Below, one piece after another: positions 27,324 through 34,944 of a stretch of DNA of 64,000 nucleotides. Position 1 is the first letter of the stretch, and each line of letters opens with the position of its first letter. The position numbers were made by a program, and so were the translations under genes. The notes under the pieces are model-generated. The model was not told the DNA's origin. It made no database searches and saw only the letters and a program-made list of their open reading frames with translations. Source of the stretch: JACQAP01 sp035548375 (GTDB taxonomy: Bacteria; Pseudomonadota; Gammaproteobacteria; Burkholderiales; JACQAP01); the NCBI GenBank assembly GCA_035548375.1, contig DASZTG010000021.1, positions 140,175-204,174 of the forward strand, given 5' to 3'.

Positions 27324-28130
27324 ATGAGGAGCTTCGAATATCTGCGGCCGGCGTCCCTGCCTGATGCGGCCAAGGCGCTTGCAGGCTCGGACGCGAAGCT
27401 GATGGCAGGCGGCATGACGCTGATCCCGGCCATGAAAATGCGGCTGACGCTGCCGGAAACCGTGGTCGACCTGGGTGCAATCGGCGAGTTGCGCGGCATT
27501 CGCGCGGCGAAGGACGAAATCACGATCGGGGCGATGACACGCCATGCGGACGTTGCGTCGTCGGCGGACGTGAAGAAGGCGATTCCCGCGCTGGCATCCC
27601 TGGCGGGGGGGATCGGCGATCCCCAGGTGCGCAATCGCGGCACCATCGGCGGCTCCATCGCCAACAACGATCCCGCTGCCGACTATCCGGCGGCCGTTCT
27701 GGCACTTGGTGCGACGATCACGACGAACAAACGCAAGATCGTCGGGGATAAATTTTTCACGGGCATGTTCGAGACCGCGCTGGATGCCGGCGAGATCATC
27801 CAGCAGGTGAGCTTCCCGGTGCCGGCGATGGCGGCCTACGAAAAATTCCGCAGCCCCGCGTCGCGCTACGCGCTGGTGGGCGTGTTCGTCGCAAAAACAG
27901 CCGCAGGCGTGCGCGTGGCCGTGACCGGTGCCGCGCCCTGCGTATTCCGCGCCACGGCCCTGGAATCGCTGCTGTCCGAGAAATTTTCCGCGGAGGCCCT
28001 GAAGGGTTTCCGTTTCCCCGCGGAAGGGTTGAATTCGGACATGCATGGCGATGCGCAGTATCGTGCCGGGCTCATCGGTGTCCTCACGCGTCGCGCAGTG
28101 GCGAGCCTGACCGGCGCGGGAATGAATTGA
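27324..28130 (+). CDS. coxM: FAD-binding medium subunit (CoxM type)
   Basis: 268 aa. The two FAD pyrophosphate-binding motifs AGGMTLIPAMK (about 34-44) and TIGGSIANNDPAADYPA (about 110-126) are intact, followed by the CO_deh_flav_C domain. It takes electrons from the small subunit and delivers them to an acceptor. GAGGAACGGAAC stands before the ATG. The stop TGA shares a base with the ATG of the amidase gene. Confidence 0.94.
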   Translation: MRSFEYLRPASLPDAAKALAGSDAKLMAGGMTLIPAMKMRLTLPETVVDLGAIGELRGIRAAKDEITIGAMTRHADVASSADVKKAIPALASLAGGIGDPQVRNRGTIGGSIANNDPAADYPAAVLALGATITTNKRKIVGDKFFTGMFETALDAGEIIQQVSFPVPAMAAYEKFRSPASRYALVGVFVAKTAAGVRVAVTGAAPCVFRATALESLLSEKFSAEALKGFRFPAEGLNSDMHGDAQYRAGLIGVLTRRAVASLTGAGMN

Positions 28131-29593
28131 TGGCGGCAACCGAAGGGCTGCGCAAGCAGGCGCCGCAGATCGGGGACCTGGCGCGCCTGCCCGCGGCCGA
28201 CCTGCTGGAGGGCTACCGCACCGGAAGCTTCTCGCCCACCGACGTCATCGAAGAAGTCATCGATGCCCTCGAGGAGACGAACGCGGTTTGCAACGTGATG
28301 GCCGCGCCGATGTTCGAGACCGCCCGTAACGAAGCAAAGGCGGCGACCAGGGCGTGGCGCAGCGGTTCGCTCGTCGGGCCGCTGGCCGGCGTGCCGGTCA
28401 CGGTGAAGGACCTGATATTCGTCGCGGGCGTGCCCGCGCGCGGCGGCGCGCCGGTGTTCAGGGATTTCGTGCCGGAAGCGGATTCGGCGGTGGTGACTTC
28501 GTTGCGCAAGGCCGGCGCGATCCTCACCTGCAAGACGACCACTTGCGAATCGGGCTACAAGCTCACCGCCGACAGTCCCGTCACGGGCATCACGCGCAAT
28601 CCGTGGCGGCTCGACCGCACCAGCGGCGGCTCCAGCGGCGGTGCCGCGGCCGGCGTTGCTGCCGGCTGCGGACCGCTCGCGGTCGGGACGGACGGCGTCG
28701 GCTCGATCCGGGTGCCGTCGTCGTTCTGCGGCGTGTTCGGCATCAAGCCGACGTTCGGCCTCGTGCCGCGCTCGCCGGGCTTTTCGCCGCCGTCTTGGGC
28801 ATCGCTGGCGCATACCGGACCGATCGCCCGCAATGTGCGTGATGCGGCGCTTTTGCTCGAAGTCATCGCAGGGCACGACGCGCGCGACGCGGCAAGCTTG
28901 CCGGTCGGCAAGCGCACCTATGACGTACAGCCCGGTCGCCTAGACGGCGTTCGCATTGCATTCACGCCGGATCTGGGCTTCGCGGCCGTCTCGCCTGAAG
29001 TGCGCGCCGCATTTACCGCTGCGCTGACGGTATTCACCAACCTCGGCGCCGAGCTCATCGCGGACGACGTCGGCCTCGATCCGGAGGTGCTCGAGCGCAC
29101 GATCAAGCCGATCGCCTACACGGAACAGGCCGCAGCGGTGTTGGCGCGAAACCCGGAGGCCATGGCGCTGTCGGATCGCGAATATCAGGACGTCATCGCG
29201 CGAGGGCGCCAATACCAGGGTGTCGAATACATCGACGCCACGTATCGGCGCACGGCCTTGCGCGGCCAGTTCCTGAAGGTCTTCCAGCGTGCGCAGTTGC
29301 TGGTGACGCCAACCGTTGCGGTGACCGCCTTCGGTGCGGGCAAGCTGGGCGTGGGAAAAATCGACGATCGCGCGGTGGATTTGCACCTGGGCTGGTCGCC
29401 GTTTTCGTGGCCGATCAACCTGGCCGGCTTGCCGGCGGCGACCATTCCCTGCGGATTCGACGCGGACGGCCTGCCGATCGGGCTGCAGATCGTCGCGCCG
29501 TGGCTGGAAGAGCAGCGTATTTTTCGCGCGGCCGCCGCGTACGAAGCGGCGGCGCCGTTTTCAGGCCGCTGGCCGGGATTCCTGGGCGGATGA
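28130..29593 (+). CDS. amidase signature family enzyme
   Basis: 487 aa. The Ser-cisSer-Lys triad is visible: Lys in VTVKDLIFVAG, and the Gly/Ser-rich stretch SGGSSGGAAAGVAAG. Members hydrolyse amides to acid and ammonia, or act as GatA-like transferases; here there is no GatB/C partner. ATG overlaps the coxM stop (TGATGG); a TTG directly before is less likely. Its 3' end overlaps the end of the convergent LysR gene by 33 bp. It probably acts after hydroxylation in the same catabolic route. Confidence 0.9.
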   Translation: MAATEGLRKQAPQIGDLARLPAADLLEGYRTGSFSPTDVIEEVIDALEETNAVCNVMAAPMFETARNEAKAATRAWRSGSLVGPLAGVPVTVKDLIFVAGVPARGGAPVFRDFVPEADSAVVTSLRKAGAILTCKTTTCESGYKLTADSPVTGITRNPWRLDRTSGGSSGGAAAGVAAGCGPLAVGTDGVGSIRVPSSFCGVFGIKPTFGLVPRSPGFSPPSWASLAHTGPIARNVRDAALLLEVIAGHDARDAASLPVGKRTYDVQPGRLDGVRIAFTPDLGFAAVSPEVRAAFTAALTVFTNLGAELIADDVGLDPEVLERTIKPIAYTEQAAAVLARNPEAMALSDREYQDVIARGRQYQGVEYIDATYRRTALRGQFLKVFQRAQLLVTPTVAVTAFGAGKLGVGKIDDRAVDLHLGWSPFSWPINLAGLPAATIPCGFDADGLPIGLQIVAPWLEEQRIFRAAAAYEAAAPFSGRWPGFLGG

Positions 29594-30550
29594 CGGGCGG
29601 CGCGCGCCGGAAATATCGGTGACCGCAGCCCCCGCTTTTTTCTGGTCGCCGGCCGCTTTCCCCGCCGGTTCGAGCGCCGCACGCGCGTCGGTCAACGTGC
29701 CGAGGTAGTGCGCGAGGTATTCGTGCAGGGCCGTCGCGGCGGGCGTGCTCTGGCCGGAGGCGCGGTAGAGCAGCAAGTCGACTTTTGGCAACGGCGGGAA
29801 ATATTCGTTGATGCCGATCTGCTTCATGCCGTGCACGAGCGCACTCTTGCACAGCACGGTGACCGCCATGCCCGCGAACACCGCGGCCTGGAGTCCGCCG
29901 ACGCTTTCGCTCACGCAGGCGATTTTCCATTTGCGGCCCTGGCGTTCGAGGCCTTCGATCGCGTGGTCGCGATAAATGTTTCCCGGGGGCAGCACGGCGA
30001 GCGGCACGGGTTCCGCCAGATGCACGTCCGCGCCTTCGCCCATCGCCCAGATCAGTTGTTCCTGCCTCACCACCTGGCCTCCCGTGAAGCCCGGCAGGCG
30101 CGTGACCAGCGCGATGTCGACCTCGCCGTGCTGCACGAGATTCACCAGCGGCGTCGACAGCGAACAGCGCAGCTCGACCTGGATCTTCGGAAAGGATTTG
30201 CGAAACAGCGCGAGGATGGACGGCAGCAGGTAGGCCGCATAAAGATCGGGTGTGCCAAGCACGACATGGCCTTCGATGTCCGGGGACGCCAGCTTGGTCA
30301 GCAGTTCGTCATGCAGCCGCAATATCGATTTCGCGTAGGACAGCACGAGGTCGCCCTCGTCCGTCAGCACCGGCCGGCGGCTATCCGGCCTGAACAGGAT
30401 TTTCCCGGTCAGGTCTTCGAGGCGCTTCATTTGCAACGTGATCGCGGGCTGGGTGCGGCCGAGCCGGCGCGCGGTCTCGGTCACGCTGCCGGTCTCGACG
30501 ACGGAGATGAAGGAACGCAGCACGCGCATGTCGACGCTGAAAAAGCTCAT
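29561..30550 (-). CDS. LysR family transcriptional regulator
   Basis: 329 aa. Winged HTH at residues 5-65 (FISVVETGSVTETARRLGRTQ) followed by a LysR substrate-binding domain. Typical LysR proteins use a small metabolite as co-inducer. It is convergent with the amidase gene, which ends the importer/hydroxylase operon, so it is a candidate controller of that operon. The start MSFFSVDMR was preferred over the extension to 30646; no good Shine-Dalgarno is present. Confidence 0.9.
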   Translation of the reverse strand: MSFFSVDMRVLRSFISVVETGSVTETARRLGRTQPAITLQMKRLEDLTGKILFRPDSRRPVLTDEGDLVLSYAKSILRLHDELLTKLASPDIEGHVVLGTPDLYAAYLLPSILALFRKSFPKIQVELRCSLSTPLVNLVQHGEVDIALVTRLPGFTGGQVVRQEQLIWAMGEGADVHLAEPVPLAVLPPGNIYRDHAIEGLERQGRKWKIACVSESVGGLQAAVFAGMAVTVLCKSALVHGMKQIGINEYFPPLPKVDLLLYRASGQSTPAATALHEYLAHYLGTLTDARAALEPAGKAAGDQKKAGAAVTDISGARRPSSAQESRPAA

Positions 30551-30701
30551 GGTGGGGGAGACCGGCAGTGAAATCGGATGTCCGGCCTGTATCGATGCAA
30601 GAAGCGTGCGCTTGTAAAATCCGTGGCTTAGGTTGGGATCGCGCAACTGGATGCCCGATCCCGGGCATGCGCCGGCGATCCGGCACCCCGATGGTGCGCA
30701 A

Positions 30702-31862
30702 TCACGCGGCGATGGCGGACGGTCGAGAATGGCGCAGCGAGCGCGCGAGATCGGTCAGGCTGTCGATGTTGTGGGCCGGCAGGAAAGCGTCGACATGCGG
30801 CAACATCAGTTTCACGCCCGCGGCTTTCGGCTCGAAATCCTCGAAGCGCAGCAGCGGATTCAGCCAGATCAACTGGTGGCACGACTTGTGAAGGCGTTCG
30901 ATCTGCTTGCCGAGGTCGTCGCCAGGATCGCGGTCCAGCCCGTCGCTGATCAGCATGACCACGGCGTTCTGGCCGAGCACGCGGCGCGACCAGCGCTGGT
31001 TGAATTCCTTCAGGGTGGCGCCGATGCGAGTGCCGCCCGACCAGTCCTCGACCAGTCCCGATACCGCGTTGAGCGCGACATCGACGTCGCGATGCCGCAG
31101 TTGCCGCGTGATGTTGGTGAGTCGCGTGCCGAACACGAAGCTCTGCACGCGGTCGCGATCGTTCGTGATCGCGTGCAGGAAGTGCAGGAACATGCGCGAA
31201 TAACGGCTCATCGAGCCGGAGATGTCGCACAGCACGACGAGCGGCGGATGCAGCTTGCGCACGGAACGCCGGCGCAGCGGAATGACGTCGGCGTTGCCCC
31301 GCAGGCTTGCACGCAAGGTCGCACGCAGGTCGACGTGCCTTCCCCGGGCGTCCGGATGCAATCGCCGCGTCGCCACCTCGGGGATTGGCAGCCGCAGTCC
31401 GGCGATGAGCTTCTTCGCCTCGGCGAGTTCTTCCGACGTCATGGTTTCGAAGTCCTTGCGCTGCAATTTTTCCAGGTCGGACGCGCTCAACAGGACCTCG
31501 GGTTCCTCGTCCTGGTAGCCGGCCTTCATCGGCATTTTCCGCGTGAGGCCGAGCGCCTCCGCGATGCGGTTCGGTGCCTTGTTCGGATCGGTTTTCATGC
31601 CGGTGGCGGACGGCAGGGCGGGCATCGCCTGTTCCAGCAGGTGGCGCTCGCGCCAGAACAGTTTGAACGCCTGGTCGAATAGTTCGAAATGTTCGCGACG
31701 CGAGAGGAATACCGACGCCAGCGTCCAGTAAAAATCCTCGCGTCGCTCGATGCCGGCGATCTGCAGCGCGCGCAGGCCGTCGAGCACGCGATCGGGACCG
31801 ACGGTAATGCCGGCGCGGCGCAGCGCGCGGGCAAAATGGGCGATGTTTTCAGCGAGCTTCAT
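30702..31862 (-). CDS. coxE: VWA domain-containing protein, CoxE type
   Basis: 386 aa. The C-terminal von Willebrand A domain has the MIDAS motif CDISGSMSRYS and a later MLISDGLDRD. In carboxydotrophs CoxE, with the MoxR-type ATPase CoxD, is needed to mature the Mo-Cu site. Here the enzyme is form II, so the pair presumably inserts sulfur or a cofactor into a related Mo site (inference). The gene is separated from its natural partner coxD by a 531-bp inverted-repeat element. Its ATG overlaps the TGA of the nuclease gene within that element. Confidence 0.9.
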   Translation of the reverse strand: MKLAENIAHFARALRRAGITVGPDRVLDGLRALQIAGIERREDFYWTLASVFLSRREHFELFDQAFKLFWRERHLLEQAMPALPSATGMKTDPNKAPNRIAEALGLTRKMPMKAGYQDEEPEVLLSASDLEKLQRKDFETMTSEELAEAKKLIAGLRLPIPEVATRRLHPDARGRHVDLRATLRASLRGNADVIPLRRRSVRKLHPPLVVLCDISGSMSRYSRMFLHFLHAITNDRDRVQSFVFGTRLTNITRQLRHRDVDVALNAVSGLVEDWSGGTRIGATLKEFNQRWSRRVLGQNAVVMLISDGLDRDPGDDLGKQIERLHKSCHQLIWLNPLLRFEDFEPKAAGVKLMLPHVDAFLPAHNIDSLTDLARSLRHSRPSAIAA

Positions 31863-32302
31863 CTAGTGCCTACACCCGACGCAAAGGCGCAAAGAACGCA
31901 AAGGTCGCGAAGAAGGACAACAAGTTGGAGATTGTTAACGACACGCTTGATAGATTGACGCAGAACGGCAGAGTTGAAGTTGATCAGTAGTCCAAGCTTC
32001 TTATCGGAAAGGCGCAGATAACTCAGGAGCTGGGCTTCATGAACTGGAAGAACATGCTCGATCGATTTGACTTCGACGATCAGCATGTCGTTTACCAGTA
32101 TATCCAGACGCAAACTACCTTCCAGCCGCTGACCCTTGTAGATAACCTCGACTTCCGCTTGCCGGGTTACCGCGAGCCCTCTCGATTTCAGTTCGATCGC
32201 AAGAGCTTCTTCGTAGAGGAATTCCAGAAGACCGGGGCCAAGCTCTTTGTGCACTTCGATCGCCGCGCCGATAACTTCATGGGATAGGGCATTTTCATCC
32301 AT
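31859..32302 (-). CDS. GxxExxY-family PD-(D/E)XK protein
   Basis: 147 aa. GPGLLEFLYEEAL contains the family motif G-x-x-E-x-x-Y, and LRLDILVNDMLIVEVKS supplies the D...ExK residues of a PD-(D/E)XK nuclease fold. The gene lies inside element E. Its last 20 or so residues (LRDLCVLCAFASG) are encoded by the repeat arm and its stop codon lies outside the arm, overlapping the coxE start, so the C-terminus depends on the insertion site. GGGGGAAC is 6 bases before the ATG. Function of the family is unknown; the nuclease fold and location suggest a part in mobility of the element. Confidence 0.88.
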   Translation of the reverse strand: MDENALSHEVIGAAIEVHKELGPGLLEFLYEEALAIELKSRGLAVTRQAEVEVIYKGQRLEGSLRLDILVNDMLIVEVKSIEHVLPVHEAQLLSYLRLSDKKLGLLINFNSAVLRQSIKRVVNNLQLVVLLRDLCVLCAFASGVGTR

Positions 32303-32401
32303 CCGCGTTCCCCCAAAGCTCCGATGGCACTGGCGCGCCCCGTCGTCTCGCTGGCTTTCCTTTGCGACCTTTGCGTTCTTTGCGCCTTTGCGTTGGGTGT
32401 A
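31871..32401. mobile_element. inverted-repeat element E carrying a GxxExxY nuclease gene
   Basis: 531 bp bounded by TACACCC-GACGCAAAGGCGC... (31871-31914) and its mirror ...GCGCCTTTGCGTTGGGTGTA (32359-32401). Arms are made of CGCAAAGG/CGCAAAGAA units. The only gene inside is the GxxExxY protein. It interrupts the coxD-coxE pair cleanly between the two genes. Mobility is inferred from the repeat ends, from the nuclease and from the gene-less relatives at five other sites; no target duplication could be confirmed by eye. Confidence 0.65.
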
Positions 32402-32412
32402 GACGCCAGGTA

Positions 32413-33333
32413 CTAACGATTGGCGATTTCTTCGAGTATTCTTGCCGCTTGAGTTCCGCGGACGGCGGCGATGTCGTCCTGGTACTTGAGCAGGACGCCG
32501 AGGGTGTCGTCGACGACGCCGGGGTCCAGGGACCGGCGATCCAGTTCCAGCAGCGCACGGGCCCAGTCGATCGTCTCGGCCACCCCGGGTTTCTTGAAGA
32601 GCTCGGAGGCGCGCAGCTTCTGCACGAAGGCGACGATTTCGCCGGAGAGTTTTTCCGCGATGCCGGGAACCTTGCGGCGGACGATCTCGAGTTCGGCACT
32701 CGCCGCCGGATAGTCCACCCAGTGATAGAGGCAGCGGCGCTTGACCGCGTCGTGAATTTCACGCGTCCGATTGGACGTGATGACGACGATGGGCGGGCGC
32801 TGCGCCTCGATCGTGCCGATCTCGGGAATGGTGACCTGGAAGTCGGCCAGCACTTCCAGCAGATAGGCCTCGAACGGCTCGTCGGTGCGATCGAGCTCGT
32901 CGATCAGCAGCACCGGCGCCAGGCCGTCGGCCGAATCCATTGCCTGCAGCAACGGGCGGCGAATCAGGAAGCGTTCGTCGAAGATGTCCTTTTCGAGTTT
33001 TTCCCGTGCTCCCGCGCCTGCGGCTTCGGCCATGCGGATCTCGATCATCTGCCGCTGGTAGTTCCACTCATACACCGCCGAGGCGACGTCGAGTCCCTCG
33101 TAGCACTGCAGGCGGATCAGGCGACGGCCGAGGACCTGCGCCAGAACCTTGGCGATTTCGGTCTTGCCGACGCCCGCTTCGCCCTCGAGGAACAAGGGCC
33201 GCTGCATGCGCAACGCCAGGAACACGGCGGTTGCGAGCGATCGTTCGGCGACATATTCGCCGGATGCAAGCAGCGCCAGCGTCGCGTCTATGGATTCCGG
33301 AACCTCACTTGCCAAGGGCCTGCTCCACGGCAC
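32413..33333 (-). CDS. coxD: MoxR-type AAA+ ATPase (CoxD)
   Basis: 306 aa. Walker A GEAGVGKTE, Walker B VLLIDELDR, and sensor-1 in VVITSNRTREIHD. The MoxR/CoxD subfamily acts as a chaperone with a VWA partner, here CoxE, to activate a metalloenzyme. The GTG start overlaps the end of coxM by 29 bp, so translation is coupled; a TTG at 33315 is an alternative. Downstream, element E separates it from coxE. Confidence 0.93.
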   Translation of the reverse strand: MPWSRPLASEVPESIDATLALLASGEYVAERSLATAVFLALRMQRPLFLEGEAGVGKTEIAKVLAQVLGRRLIRLQCYEGLDVASAVYEWNYQRQMIEIRMAEAAGAGAREKLEKDIFDERFLIRRPLLQAMDSADGLAPVLLIDELDRTDEPFEAYLLEVLADFQVTIPEIGTIEAQRPPIVVITSNRTREIHDAVKRRCLYHWVDYPAASAELEIVRRKVPGIAEKLSGEIVAFVQKLRASELFKKPGVAETIDWARALLELDRRSLDPGVVDDTLGVLLKYQDDIAAVRGTQAARILEEIANR

Positions 33334-34105
33334 GCTTCGCCATGACGGTGATCAGGTGCGCGCGGTATTCGGCACTGGCATGGATGTCCGAATTGAGATC
33401 CGCGGACGACACCTTCACCGCGGCGACGGCATCGGCGGTGAAGGATTTCGCGAGCCCTTTCTCCATGTCGGCGACACGAAATACGCTCGGACCTGCACCG
33501 GTCACGGCAACGCGAATGCCGCCTGACGCTTCGGCGACGAATACGCCGACCATCGCATAACGCGAAGCCGGGTTCTTGAATTTCGCGTATCCGGCGCGCT
33601 TCGGCGCCGGGAAGGAAATCGACGTAATGATCTCGCCGGGTTCGAGCGCCGTTTCGTACATGCCGGTGAAGAACTGGTCCGCAGGGATCTTGCGCTTGTT
33701 CGTGGAAATCGTCGCACCCAGGCCGACGACGGCTGCGGGATAGTCCGCCGCCGGATCGTTGTTGGCGACCGACCCACCCATCGTGCCCATGTTGCGAACC
33801 ATCGGGTCGCCGATGCTGGCCGCGAGATGCGCAAGCGCGGGAATGGCCTTCGCGACTTCCTTCGAGGCGGCGACGGTCGCGTGGGTCGTCATCGCGCCGA
33901 TGGTCACGGTATTGCCCTCGACCTTGATGCCGCGCAATTCGCCGATGCCGCCGAGGTCGATGACGTCGGCGGGTGCCGCGAGGCGCATCTTCATCGCGGC
34001 AATCAGTGTCTGGCCGCCCGCGAGGATCTTTGCGTCGGACGATGCCGACAGCTTTGCCGTCGCGTCCGCGACGCTCGAGGCCTTGTGGTAGTTGAATGCG
34101 TGCAT
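33305..34105 (-). CDS. coxM: FAD-binding medium subunit (CoxM type), second cluster
   Basis: 266 aa. FAD motifs AGGQTLIAAMKMR and TMGGSVANNDPAADYPA are conserved, as in the first cluster's CoxM, to which it is clearly paralogous. AGGAGGAATTC stands about 8 bases before the start. It follows coxS across the 190-bp element F and overlaps coxD by 29 bp. Confidence 0.94.
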   Translation of the reverse strand: MHAFNYHKASSVADATAKLSASSDAKILAGGQTLIAAMKMRLAAPADVIDLGGIGELRGIKVEGNTVTIGAMTTHATVAASKEVAKAIPALAHLAASIGDPMVRNMGTMGGSVANNDPAADYPAAVVGLGATISTNKRKIPADQFFTGMYETALEPGEIITSISFPAPKRAGYAKFKNPASRYAMVGVFVAEASGGIRVAVTGAGPSVFRVADMEKGLAKSFTADAVAAVKVSSADLNSDIHASAEYRAHLITVMAKRAVEQALGK

Positions 34106-34127
34106 GTTCTGAATTCCTCCTGCTATT

Positions 34128-34317
34128 TACACCCAACGCAAAGGCGCAAAGGACGCAAAGAAAGACGAAAAACATTCTGGATAAATGAGCCCAAGCATGG
34201 CTTGCCATGCCGGGAAGTCATCCTTGGATTGCGAGTGCCACCGAATGGATTCGTTTTCTGATTCATTCTTGCTTGGCGTTTCCTTTGCGTTCTTTGCGCC
34301 TTTGCGTTGGACGTGGG
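34128..34317. repeat. inverted-repeat element F (CGCAAAGG type)
   Basis: TACACCCAACGCAAAGGCGC... at 34128-34163 is mirrored by ...GCGCCTTTGCGTTGGACGTGG at 34282-34316. Non-coding centre of about 115 bp. It fills the gap between coxS and coxM of the second cluster, leaving 9 bp after the coxS stop and the intact coxM Shine-Dalgarno. Confidence 0.85.
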
Positions 34318-34326
34318 GTTTCGGCG

Positions 34327-34791
34327 TCAGGCCTTGGCGCCGGCCTGCACGGCCTTGACGATGTTGTGATACCCCGTGCAGCGACAGAGATTGCCGTCGA
34401 GCTCGGCGCGGATGGTTTCCTCGTCCGGGTTCGGGTGGCGCTTGACCAGGTCGATCGCGCTCATGACCATGCCCGGCGTGCAGTAGCCGCATTGCAGCCC
34501 GTGATGGTCGCGGAACGCGGCCTGCATCGGATGCATGCTGCCGTCGGATTTGGCGAGTCCTTCGATCGTCAGGACGGTGGCGCCCTGGGCCTGGACGGCG
34601 AGCATGTTGCAACACTTCACCGCAACGCCGTTCATGTGGATGGTACAGGCGCCGCACTGGGCGGTATCGCAGCCGATGTGCGTGCCGGTGAGCCGCAGCG
34701 TGTCGCGAATGAAATCGACCAGCAGGGTGCGCGGTTCCACGTCTGCATTGACGGGTTTTCCGTTCACGGTCATGGAGAGCCGGACTGGCAT
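34327..34791 (-). CDS. coxS: [2Fe-2S] small subunit (CoxS type), second cluster
   Basis: 154 aa with both iron-sulfur domains: C41, C46, C49 and C61 for the ferredoxin-like cluster, and C101, C104, C136 and C138 for the helical domain. An extra cysteine (C60) adjoins C61. AAGGGA lies 7 bases before MPVRLS; the longer frame to 34917 has no family similarity. It is divergent from the large-subunit gene, with 153 bp between starts. Confidence 0.94.
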   Translation of the reverse strand: MPVRLSMTVNGKPVNADVEPRTLLVDFIRDTLRLTGTHIGCDTAQCGACTIHMNGVAVKCCNMLAVQAQGATVLTIEGLAKSDGSMHPMQAAFRDHHGLQCGYCTPGMVMSAIDLVKRHPNPDEETIRAELDGNLCRCTGYHNIVKAVQAGAKA

Positions 34792-34944
34792 GGGGTTTTC
34801 CCTTCTTGGGCAGGTAGCGCCGGAACGAGCGGCGAGCCGCAATCGTAGACGGCCAGGGCGGCGGCGGCAACCGGTACGCCGTTTTCGGACGTGGCGTAAA
34901 ATCCTGAGGGTTCGCATCCAATACTAAAGACGGGACATAACCCC

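Noticed and set aside
31871..31914. Short tandem units in the element arms considered as a CRISPR array
   Set aside because: Units are 7-9 bp without spacers of constant length, and no cas genes are near.
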